In this document: piece by piece, positions 26,901 to 39,526 of the stretch
How positions within the stretch are numbered: the first letter of the stretch is position 1
Layout of the letters: every line of letters begins with the position of its first letter
NCBI GenBank assembly: GCA_013399305.1
Contig: VXAI01000015.1
Span: forward strand, 5,228,845 to 5,292,844
DNA from: Rostratula benghalensis
Lineage: Eukaryota; Chordata; Aves; Charadriiformes; Rostratulidae
Reading direction: 5' to 3'
DNA length: 64,000 nt
Program-made: the position numbers and the translations under genes
Notes under the pieces: model-generated
What the model was told of the DNA's origin: nothing
Database searches by the model: none
The model's input: only the letters and a program-made list of their open reading frames with translations

Positions 26901-29382
26901 ACTCATTCTGCATGGTCTACTGGGGAAAACAAAGCCAGAAACCCTACATTTGATTTAAAAAAAAACATTGACATAAAAGGTGCATTGGGATATGATATAC
27001 AGAGATTTTGCTATTTTTACATGTGCAGTGATATTTAGAAAGGTTGGAAACGATGTTTAGATTTTATCTATTTCTGGTCAAATGGATTGCCAGAGGATTT
27101 TTGTGACAGTGGCTGTCTACAATTTGATGGCAGTGAATTTGCAGACAACGGGCTAGGCTCTGGAATTTCATTCATAAAATGTTGCAAAATTAATTCAGAT
27201 GAGGTAGGAGCAGTAGCCATTTCATGTGAGCACGATCTTCAAACCACAACGCACGTGAGAACCTGCTCTCTCCAGGGCAAAGTCTCATTGAAGATTATTT
27301 TTGACAAGTACAATCACACCTGTGTTAATTATACAGCACCTCCCTAGTTCTTGCCTCTACAGCAACACATGAAGGGGGCCGATGTGCAACTTCCAGCTGT
27401 TCCAAGGAGCTCTTGCATGGACAATGAGGAAAGCACCATGGTGGTCTACGCTCCATCCTGAGTATCACAAGTCCCAACGCACCAGAGGGAGACAACTCAA
27501 GTTGCCCTGCAATCTCCACACTGGCAGCCTGTGGCTGTTTATCAGAGACCAAACTGGTTAAGCTGTTTTGCACATCAGGCTGCAGCCCGAAGAGTTTTGG
27601 TTTAGACGGTGTGAAATTGCAGCTTGCAGGTTACTCAAGGTGGAAGCTCCCAGATGACTTGGAAACACCAGGCAACTGCAAATGTCCTTACTCACATATT
27701 TCACAGAACTTCATGCAGAAGTCTGGGCTTCTTGTATCTAACAGACTTATCTTGCTAGTGCTTCTCCCCTGATATTTCTGTTTAAAAAACCACCATAGCT
27801 TGGTTGCCGAGACCAGCATCTGTATTGGCAACAAGATCCAGTGTCACTGTGAAGACAGATTTTCTTCTCATACGCAGTTTTCTGATATGCATTTCACTGA
27901 TGACTAAAACTTTATCTTTAATATTTTGTTCACGTGCCCACAAGGAATGGTACAAACCTTATTGCAGACTGAGAAAAAATACACAATGATTAATTGAGTA
28001 GATTAACCTCCAAAACACTTGGACAGCTGTTTCAACATCCTGTCTTTGAGGCCAATATGCCGAAACAGCTGTTCTTATATGTAAGGTAAAATTGTCTGCC
28101 TTGTTTTGCCATGTGAATATATTCTAGGTCGATTTTATATCTTCGTAACTTCAATGTACACCTGGAGCACTGCCAATTTTTTTTTTTATAACTTGCATAC
28201 TTTTTTTCCCCCCACATTATTAGCAACTTCACCGATGTCAACTCATTTGCTCAACAATATGCTGAAAAACAAAGTCAAGTGGCTTCCTGTCATCTTTACG
28301 TGGGATGCACATGCTTCAAGCTGTGGTCTGTGGCAAGATGCTCACAGAACGGATGAATGAATTTGATTATTTTTGTACGTAGTTTTACAATAGCACAAGT
28401 GTTCCTTAAATGGGAAGTGCGTGCTGGTTCATGGAGCTTTCTCCCCGTGTTTCCAAGGCAACTCAATACAGAGACACATGCAAACACACACGTGCCTGCT
28501 ATTAATGTTCTTTTCTGATGCGAGAGATTTCTTCATTTATCAATGAAACACGAGCCACCTTCTGTAGTAACGAAAGCCTAAGACACTTCTCACAGAGTAA
28601 CTCATGGCAGGAAAGCATTCAAGAAACTTTTCCTTTCCATTGTACACTCAGACCACGTGTTCTGGAAACTTTTTGCATCAAGATCTCCTGTCTGTTTTGA
28701 TAAGGAATCCTGAGTCCACCTCACAATGTCCTTGTGCTTTCCCTCTACAGTGCACTGCTTTCAGTTAAGCTCTTCCCAAAGAGAAGGCAATAACCTGGGA
28801 GGTTTGTTTGCATGTCTCTCTATTAACTCCCAAGACTAAGACGATGACAAAAAGGGCACTTTGGTGTTCAGCAAAGGTATCCCAGCCTCGGTAAGCGCTG
28901 CAAGAGCCAACGTGCAGAAGTTGTCCAGCTGCACCTGACGCTTGGCACTGGAACAGACTGAATCTGCCCTGTGGTTTGAAATAAACTTATTTCAGAACAA
29001 GTAAGGCCTAGGCACAAAAATGACTTGTCATGCTCAGCACGCCATGCTAAATCACTTCTATACCCTCTGATTCTCAATTGTAATCCTCTTTGGAATTCAC
29101 TTAATTATTGGGCTTTTAAGAGCTGGGGGTCAGGTACAGACACTGGGTACTGAGCAAAGACCGCGAAGCAAGGTAAGCATCTGACCAATTCTGCTGTTTA
29201 TCCCAGGAGTGAGATGTGCCAGAGAAGGGAGGCAGCTGGAAATTACAAAAGATGTTTTGAAAGAAAGCACTCTGAATCATTGTTGGTTTTTTGTTGTTTC
29301 CATCTGATCTTTTTTCTTTGCATAACGAAAAGGCCTGCTGATTGCCGTTACTGCCTGAGGTTTTTGTACTTGTCATTCCCAC

Positions 29383-32232
29383 ACTGAATGTCAGTGCTTT
29401 GTAGGTCTTCAGAGTTCATCATTCTTCAGACCAGAGTTGGCTCTTATCTAAATATCCTGTTAATCACAACAGAATGGTGGTGCACACAAATCTGGGTCAA
29501 GGGCCTTAGGGGTCAAGGGCCACTTCCAAAATAAAATCTACTTTTAAAATATGTCAAAGATACCTGCAATAATGCTAAGAAATGGCAATGCAAACTCAGG
29601 GCAAGGCAAATTCAGGCAGAGGGTCTTATTCAGATTTCACATCTACCAGCTATGGTTTTGAAGGGACATAAATGTGATTTACCTCCAAGCTTAACAGCAG
29701 GCAATTATCCTGAAGTAGGACACTACTTACGCTGAATTTAGTTCAGTTTAGGGGCTGATTTAGAAACAGCTGTCCGTGATTTATTATATAGAGAATATGG
29801 GATAATTCCATTAACATCAGCAGAATATCTATGCGTTTCACAGCAGCAACACTAGGATACGTGGACCTCTTTTCCTTATGTGAATACAATGATGTTCCTC
29901 CTCCTTTGCATAAATATTTGGAGCTGTAGTTTACACAGCTCTACTTTATCCTAAAAAAAAACACTGAAAAAAACTCAGCTCACCCGGTACATCTGAAGAT
30001 GCACTATGTCAACTCTTGTCTATACACAGATTTTTAAAAAGACTAAAATCTTCAGCAGATGCTATGGGAACTCCCTGCCTTCAGTGGGAGCTCCAGTACC
30101 TTGGTACTATGAAAGTAGTTTATGGATACAACTCCCTTGAATCATGCACTCCCTAACTGTTCAAGATTGCTACTATTAACTTGCACATCATGTAGCCTTA
30201 ATGATTTTAGGTTACATTTTATATTACATGCTTCTATTTATAAATGGTTTATAGGGAGACTAATCAATATTAAATAGGCATTTTAAGTGTGCAACAGACA
30301 GGAGTAGCCCGTGTTAGAGCAGGTTAGAGGCACATCAATAGAAGGATTATAAATGCCTATTAGCTTGGGCTTGTAAGTATCCAATAGGATTCTATAACAA
30401 TTTTAATAGCAAGTTATCCAATTAATAATAGTTTTACCAAAAGCTTTTACTAATAACTAAGTCTTTGTCAACTCTTAAAGTCTTTGTAAACTTTTAAAAA
30501 CAATCTGGTTATACAAGGAAGCAATTCAGTGACCTATCCTGTCGACAACTATTAAGGAGAAAGCTCTAGGTTTGGTTTATAAATGCCGCTCTCCTCCTGT
30601 AAGCTTGAACTAATAGTGTAACATTTCCAATCCAAACACCATTACAGTGTTATTCTGGGATTTGGGCATTTTATCATACATCCTTAGGGTTAAATTTTGC
30701 TCTAAGACACATAAATTTAAGTCTCACAGGAGCCACTAGAGCTGCTTGCTGTGCATATCTTTGTGTGTAGGAGGGAACAACTTAGCCTTTTTATTTACAG
30801 AATCATTAATTAAATTACTGCAATTAAATATCAAATCAAATTGCATTAAGATAACATTAAGCACATAGGAAGTCAGAATCAGAGCTTGTATTAGGGTTAA
30901 TGGGAGTTACACGTGGTTAGTTTTTAATGCATCTCTCTATAAACTATATCCTAAAGGATGTAGCTTAAACTGACATACACAAACCCAAAATTTTATGCAA
31001 ATATTCATTTATAATGTCCTAGTTTTTGATTCATTTCCAATCATTTATGTGGGTTTCCTGCTATTTTTCTCTTAAGGCATGTTAGCCTAAGTGAAATGGA
31101 GGAGCTTTATAAATGACAGTTTCTGATCAGCTCAGAGCAGTTGAGGACTGCAAAATTATTAACTTGCAATTAGTCCACAGGGTACAACGCTGCAGTAACA
31201 AATCCATTTGAGATTGTGATTTTCTGCTTTATTTCAATCTAACTCTTCTCTAATGAAAAGTAATGGTAATATGGATTGCCGCAAAAAAATGAAGGGAATC
31301 CCCCCAAAGTCTTGATTTTTTGCCACAGCAATAGAGGGGAAGGACTGAGGTTTCTGTTCCTTGCGCCATCAGGAGCGCACCAAAGCACACCAGTAAAGTG
31401 AAACACCCCTTAAGGAGCCATACAAAGTAGTTAGTGGAGAATCATCACTGAAATGGAAAATCTTGTCATTGCATCAGACTCATTATAAATTCTTCTGTAT
31501 TCTGTATCCATGGTTCTTTGGAGAATTTTACAGGGGAATTTTTAAAAAAATAAAATGTTTGCTTATCCACTGATCAAATTAGCACAGAACTGTGTGTGCC
31601 TATATTTTCAACTGGAGAAAAACATTAAGAAGATTCAATATTTACATAATGTTTTATGGAAGTTCAATAGAAAGATCCAATATAATTTCCCAATTAAAAT
31701 CACCTGCTAGTTGACTTACATCCATTACTATTATCTCAAGCCACTGTACTCTGAAGCTATTCACACAACAGTGTTACGTGAACATACATAGGTTAAAAAT
31801 TAGTAATTACTGTCTAGACAATTCACTGTTAGCTATGGCTGAGTGAATATAATGAATAATTTAGTTGATTAATTTTGCATTCCTTTTCCTTTTTGTGAAT
31901 TGATCATGATCAGTTAGGAAAACTTGAAAATGTACTCATTTATCAGCTTCGGTGAATAATTTTTAACCTGAATATTTTTTCACCAAAGCTATTCTGACTT
32001 GTGGCTTGGAAGTCACACTATGGTTGTTCTTTTTTGCTTCAGCAGATAATCATGGAACTAGCAACAATGTAAAATTGCTCTTACAAAAAAAATCCAAAAC
32101 AGTTTGCATCTCATTTTTTAATGTAAATTAAGTAATTAAGAAAATAACTGATGCAACATATAAGAAAAAAACTAATTCTGATTTTTAAATGGTAATTTTA
32201 CAACTGAAAATAACTGATAAATAAGAATCTTT
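29383..32232. other. ORF-poor AT-rich intronic block, candidate conserved noncoding region
   Basis: This 2.85-kb stretch holds no open frame of 60 codons on either strand. It is visibly AT-rich and lacks recognisable transposons or long simple repeats. It is dense in TAAT/ATTA-type motifs (for example around 30803-30856) and holds four copies of TTATAAATG between 30238 and 31115. A noncoding regulatory role is inference, not shown. Confidence 0.4.
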
Positions 32233-35200
32233 GTGAATGTTATTATTTGTTCTCCAAATGCTCAAGCATGCACGTGTTTCTGGGAATTTATCGTAGTACT
32301 TCTAGCTGTGTTACAGATCTCTAACACACTTACTTGTACAAATTCCCTGGTGATCACTTCCTATTCATTTCAGCTGCTGCTACTGAACAGCACCAGTACC
32401 TGGGAGAGCCCAGAACTGGATGCTGGGTGGGAGTTTTCAATGAAGCTAAGGTTTTATTAAAGGATGCAACTGATATGCAAATACCCCAGTAAAAATCCTT
32501 GCATACGCTCATTTTGGAACAAACAACTAAGGTCCCTAGATACACACGTGCATCACAAACTTCCAGAATAGTAACTGGAAGAAAGACTGGACCCCAAGTC
32601 TCCCACTTGCCTTAACCATTAAAGTTCTAGCCATTTAGTGAGCATTTGAGTAGAGTAGGAAAGGTTCAAAATGATGGAGTGAGAGCAGGCTGCTCCTCAA
32701 AGTCCAAATGTCCAAAGTAGAAATGAAATGAAAAGTACATCATCCCTTCTTTGAGTTTAAAAGCCAACAAGCAGAAGGAAAAAAATATATACTAGCTGAA
32801 CTGGGGAAACAGTGGAAAAACGTGTCATTTGCCTGACATGAAAATAGGTATTTGTGTCTCTCCCTAGGATCCTAAGTTATGTACTCTCTTAAAATCTCTG
32901 CGACACCACTTCTTGACTAAAAGATATTGCCTAGCACCGCATAAGACACACTCCCTTTCCCATTCTCAGCACTGGCCCCACTAGGAAGCTCCTGCATCCT
33001 CTCAGCTTGAAGTGACAGGGGGAGCCAGGACAGGATTCCTGGTACCACCAGGCAGCTGAGCTTCTGCTCATCATTATCACACTGTCACCGTCCTGTCCTC
33101 TTGTCAATGTAACTGGGCTGACTTAGACACAACTCACGGAAAGTACACTGAAAATAACCTTCTTTAGTATCTGTAAGAGGCACAATTTGCAGAGAGGAGT
33201 TTAACAGAGTTAAACAACAATGTCCATTCAAAAATCCCATGAAGTGTCTGTTTGTAGCCTGGTATCTTAATAACTTTCAGAAATCCAGCTATGAGATGGC
33301 TCTTGAAGATCTCGTCTCCAATGCTATAAACATGACTCACAGTACTCCACAGTTATAGGGCTATCACTCTTCATAGGGCTGGAGTTTTGCTTTTAACATG
33401 AATTGCTGGTGCCTAGGAACCAGATAATATTACATGGTAAACATCTCTGAATTCTATCAGTGGAGTCGATTTGAGTTGGCAATCTAGAGGCAAAAAGCTA
33501 AACACCCATTACAGCTCCCTATTCTGACACAGAATTCAAAGGTGTATTTTTCTCTTTGAAATTTGCTCTTCATTAGGTGAGCTTCAAAATGGAGGCTGAA
33601 ACAATGAGTGGTTTTAACTCTGCAGCAGATCAAATGCATTTTGGCATCCATACTCCAAGGAACAAGTGACACACTAATGAGACACACAGATCAAATATTC
33701 TGTTTGTCACTTAAATTGCTAGCAACACGAAGTACATCAAGCCTGTTAACCCATGCTTGGCACACCAAAATGCTGCAGTGCCCAAATGGTTCCGCATTTT
33801 CTTCCTATCAAACTTCAGTTCTTGTGGCTCCTCCTTTTTCACAGAACCAGGGCAGCACTACATGAATTAGCTTGCTCCTGACCACAAGGAAACAACATAA
33901 GGATAAAGGACATGTGCAGGAAGGGCAATGAAGTACAATTTTTGATTTATATTCTCTGCCTTTTTCCTCCTACTCTTTACTACAACCCTACTGGGAGGCT
34001 GCACAAGCAGCAACAGCAAATAGTGGCTGTGATCAGCGTGTAAGTCAGGGCAAGGTTCCTCCTCTGCAGGAGTTGAGAAGAGCAGGTTTGGGCTCTCTCC
34101 CAAGCTCCAGTACAGGAGCCCCGCCAGTACTGGTCTCCTGGCCCTGAGGTTTTGGGCAGTGGTATTCCCAGAAGCTGTGGAAAGCAGGCTGGAATGACCA
34201 GAGTCATTGCCATTTCAATGCATTTACCAACTCAGAAATAGAAGGTCCCAAAGATTATGCAAAAATAGATTAGCTTCTCCCTGTCCTTGACCACAGATTT
34301 CAGCATGACGCCAACATTTCATCCCATGAAACTCACTGTATCCATTTCTTCCTCTAGCAACAGCAGGGAATGCATTTATTACCTTTCAAGTAATCTGACA
34401 TCTGCACAACCCCTGCTCCTCTCTGCCCACATCAGTGCAGATGCCCTCACTCCTGCCAGCCCCACAAGGGTGTGTTGTCTTCTGCCTGGGACTGGTGTTG
34501 AAAGAGCCCACAGACAAGGGCCAACCAGTACAAAACGCATTTTGCCATCCAGCTCCACGGGAGGCAGAGTTGTGAAACTGCTAATTCAAGAACTTCAGAA
34601 TGGAGCAACACACAATATTACAAGGCTGTCCCAAAGCACCATGTTAGAGTATCCTGGTTATCTTAATAAAGCTGTAGCTTAGCATTTTCAGTAAAGCTGA
34701 GGCACCTTTGGAAGAAATGTCTTTATACACAATAGCTGTTTACAGGCTATGTTACAACTTCTAAAGCTCTCTGATTGCTGCTTTGCTCCATCTTTATGAT
34801 GCTATTTTAATTGAATTAAAGAAATAGAAATTAAATTTAAATAATTCCTAAGCCTAACTGATATTGGGGCCATGTAAAACAGAAGTAACTACATTAATGT
34901 CAATGGCAGCTTTGAGGAACAGTTGTGTTAAATACAAATGACCCTTTAAAAAGCAAAGCTTTCGGTGTAGCATATACATAAGAAATATAGTACAGCACCT
35001 GCTTGGCAAGAACATGATCTGTTTGCATAGGCTCAGAACTATATGTATCACTTGTACATGTATACACAATACAAAATTGATTTATGCAGAAGGGACCCAG
35101 CTCACTGCACATATTATAAATACAGGCTGACAATTAAATAGTCCTAATAAGACTTACTCTCCAGCTAGCAGAACAGCTCAAAAACAAACATAATTTTGTT

Positions 35201-38200
35201 CACGTGTGCACATTGTATTCCTGTGCTGATTTAATTAACAGTAATTTCAGTATCTCTGAGATTTCTTCTCTGTTTTACAAATTATGCCCTTTTGATGAGG
35301 GCTTTAGTTCAAATTACTGGCCAATCAGCTATAGACCAAGACTGGAATGATGAGTTAATTGGCAATAAAACCAGAATGAGTACTCTGGAAAAAATTACAG
35401 ATGAGCCAAATTATTGGGCAATTGTTAAGGAACAAGAAGAGTCTCATTTTAGGTAGACAAAGTAAAATCTTTGTAGCGCCCTCCAGCACAATCTGTTTCC
35501 CCAGTGTGGGTCCTGTTAATGGTCTGTACTGCTCACAGATATCACTTTAGATTGGCTCAGCTCACCCCTCTTGCAATCACTCTGTCAAGAGGTTCGCTGT
35601 GCCCTTATTCCTGGCCTGCAGGAGGCCCTACCACTCTCTTGATAGTCTGTCAAGGGATCCCTCCGTCAGCTTACACGGAGCTCACATCAGCAAATTTTTC
35701 ATAAAGAAAGAAGCAGCAAACCTAGAGGAATAGAGCTAACCAAATAGCTCTCCAGAGGCAGCACGGCAGTATCAGCTCAGTGGAAGAGCACCTCTTAGCA
35801 TTTCCCTCTGCACATTTATTATTGGAACCACATCTAACAAGAATTTAGTGCCTGTGCATCCTTGGAGAGGGTTTTCTAAGAATAGTAACTCTCCACATGG
35901 ATCAAAGTGACCTGAGATCACTTTGCCTGCAGGAATACTTGGATGTCCTCCTACCCTTGATATATGGACAGCTTGTTAACTCTTCCAAAAACAGCTTTAT
36001 TTAGAAACACCTGACCTAAGATGCTACAGGTATTTGTCGATCAACTCTAAATCACAGTTTCTTTCCAAAGATGGGAGTGTGCAGTGCAGAGTTCAGGCAT
36101 CATTAGTCTGATCTTCAGAAAGAAGTATCTCCAGAGCATTACACTTTTAATAAGAAGGCAGGGCAGAAAGCACATGGAAGTGGCAGTGCACACAGCCTCC
36201 GTGTCAAAGAGATTAATCACAGGAGCAGACACAGCATCGACCGGGAGCAGGGGGGACGAGATCATGCCGCTTGCCAGGCACGGCCACACGGTGCAGGGCG
36301 AAGATGTGCAGTGCTTAAGAGCAAGAGTGGGGAGAGATGTCCCCTTTATCTCTCCCCAGCACTTGCTTGCCTGGATGATCATTAATTAATTCCAAAATTG
36401 CACTTTACAGTGATGACAATGAAGAAAAGCAGTGCCAGACTTAGGACATTCATGGGCACGTTATCTAAAGACAGATGGCGGTGTGGGATCACAGCGAGCG
36501 TTCCCACTCCACAGACAATTCTGCCCCATTCCTAGTGCTGGAGAGATGAAACTTTTTAAAAGAGAAACATGGGATATAAAAAACCCAGCTTGCTATGCTG
36601 GAAAGGCCTTTGTTTCATGGGGTAATTGCTAGCATTCATCCAAACTGCAAACAACTAGCAATATGTGGTCGAATCACTGCAATTTGCTAAGCTTCAGAGA
36701 GATTTCCAAGAGGAGGATTAGTGGAAAATGCTGCCTTTAGGACTTGATCCTGAGTAGTTTGCAACAGGATCTCTGAAGCACTTGGCATCAACACTCCTTG
36801 CATATTCATTAATGTTTTGGACTATGGTTGTAACAAGTATCAGCAAGTGTATCTAATTTCATGAAAGAAAATTATTGGTTCACAGTGGAATAACATGGTG
36901 CTTTTACTCAAGCAGGCATAAAACATGAGTATGAAATCCCTCATATAATCTCTAGCTATTGTCATTCAATGTTTATCACCCAACACAGTTGAATACAATT
37001 CTTATCTTTGATGGATGTGGCACACAATAGCTGTTTTCTTGAGAGCATCATAAATATTAATAGTATTCATACAGCTTCTTAAAATTTGTCATGTCACATT
37101 GCTTTCATGGAAACATTCAAAACGCCATTATTTTGTTCCACCAATAGCAAATTTTCTTTTGGTTTCTTTCCTTTTTACTCTCAAAATTAAACAGTAGAGT
37201 ATGTTTAACTGAGCAGAGGAAAAAAGGGATAATGGTTCACAATGAGCAATTCCAAGACCTAGTTCAGATGCCCAGAATGAGACTGAAAGGAAAAAAATGT
37301 GATATCCTTTGGAAAATACAGTCCAGTTCAAATTGAAACACTTCATGAAATTTAGGAGATTTGGCTGCAATTTCATTTCCGTAGGAACACCAAGAAAGAA
37401 GGCTGATATTATCAAAATGCTCTACTCTGCCATACTCAGAATAGGACATCTTCACTTAAAAAAAGCTTTTATCCAAACTTAAATATTTGCACATTATTTG
37501 ATCAAGTTTAATCAAACACCTCAGTTCTACAAGGAAAAATGGGGGTTTTTTTCCACTGTTAAACAATTTTGATCAATCCAAAATAGCTTTTCTGAATGCG
37601 TGCACACAAAGCATGTTGGAACCTCCTGGCTTTGTCCAGTGGGAGAGAAGCCCACGTGGGCATTGCTCCTGACGTGCTCCCCACACAGCTCTCCTCCAGC
37701 CTATTTCAGAGCCTTCAAAGTCTTTCCCTGGATCAAACTTAATAAACCTTCAGTGGTTTGTATTTTGGCTGATATGTTTCAAGAAATCTTTTAGAATTTC
37801 ATCTTTCTCCATAAAATTCACCCTGTGGTTGTCAGAACAGCCTTACAAAACAAAAGCATTTAATTGGCTATGACAATTAATTTGAAGATGGTAATAATTG
37901 CAGAAGATACTGTCTCTGCTACAGAGATATAAAACACTTGCCATAGGCATGGGAAAGATAATAATACAAAAGAAGATTTTCTTTTTTCTCATTCTGTGCT
38001 CTCCCCACAGTAGTTAATGTGTTTTGAGTTTAAAATCAATCCCTCCAGTGTGGGGTTTTAGGGAAGCTCAAGGCTTCAAATCCTGCTCCCACTAATTGAT
38101 GTTAAAATTCACACTGAAATCTGTGATCTGGGAGTCATAGATTCCAGTTTTATTAAAAAAAATCTTGATAATCCCTAATATTTTTGGGATGAAGATCTAC

Positions 38201-39504
38201 TCTATATTGAATTTACTTTTAAATATTTTTCCTGTGAAATGGAGAGTTTTGTGAATGACAAAATCATGGTCTATGCAGTTCACTTCGCACGTATCATAAA
38301 ACAGAGATGCACTGTATCATTTAAAGGGAACTGGAAGGCCAAAGGTCAAAACTATTTCAAGTAAAAAATATGCATTAAGTACACTGGATAAACACATATG
38401 GGAGATTGTGGACATAAATACATTTTAAGCAACCTCTAAAAAAATATGTAAATCGTTTGGCTTTGCTAGAAATGACTGATCCCATTCTGGTATTTTTGAC
38501 ACTCAGGATTAAGCGTTCTGGGGTTTTACAGCTGACCCCAGAGAGAGTAAAGAAAAGAGGCTGCTAAACTAAAATAAGGAAATGTCAAGCTTTAAGGTGA
38601 AGGTAAGGTTCTTACTAAGTCTGGGTCAATTTCCATCTTGGTGTGAATGTGCTCCTCTAATTGGTACCTGAATAGAAACTATGCTGCCATTAGGAAAAAT
38701 TATTTCCGTAGGACAAATAAATTCTTTCAAATTTTTATTTTTAAACACTCCCTTTCTGATAGCTGGGTTGAAGGGATTCACATTACTTCAGACACCTTTT
38801 AACTTGTACTGGATTAAAATGAATGCACAGAAGAAATCTTTTCGCCAAAGAAGGGCACAGGAATTGTTATGAATGAGGGCCGTGACAGACTCCGAATATG
38901 GAAGAGGACAGAATCTCAGCAGACTCAAAGACAAAAAAGCTACAAAACAGGAGAAGTAGTGCCAGGAAACACATGATTTCTAAACTTTCAAATGACTGCT
39001 AATTTGCCTAGAGGGTCACACAGGCATCATTCCAGAGGGTGAACCACTGCACCCCATGGCTGGATATGGGTGCGTGTGGATCTGTCTTGAGTTTGTGCCA
39101 CAGCCTCAGCTTGTTGAGGGGCTCGCACATGGAGACTCCCCAGGAATGGGACAGCATTCCCAGCACGTCCAGCCACCCCGAGTCCTGCCTCTTGTATGCA
39201 GCGCAGACAAACCCAAATCTTTCAGACAGGGTTCTTCATTTAGTCCTTCATTTTTGGAAAGTCTTCCCACAAATTTTTTTTTATGTTTTTAATCAAACTT
39301 TGAAGGTGGAAAGGCACGTAGTCCTTACTGGGAAAGACACATCAGAATATGACAGTGGTGGGCTCCCCATGAACTAAAGTGCCAGGCTGTACCATTTCTT
39401 CTGCACATGGGGGGATGGTAACACTCATCCCAAATGGTGTTTAGCCTCCTGTTCCTCAGTGGATACTCAGCAGCAAAAACTAGAAATTTTTTAAAAACAA
39501 CTAA

Positions 39505-39526
39505 ACACACACACACACACACACAC
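39505..39526. repeat. (AC)11 microsatellite
   Basis: Eleven AC units, followed by a short imperfect CCAA-type run (AAACCAACCAACCAGCC). Intronic. Confidence 0.93.

Noticed and set aside
32300..32330. Minus-strand E-I-C-N-T-A match to the family E-I-L-N-T-A segment
   Set aside because: There is no proper acceptor/donor or T-G ending, and the segment is accounted for (altered) in the 13.5-kb exon, whose phase fits exactly.
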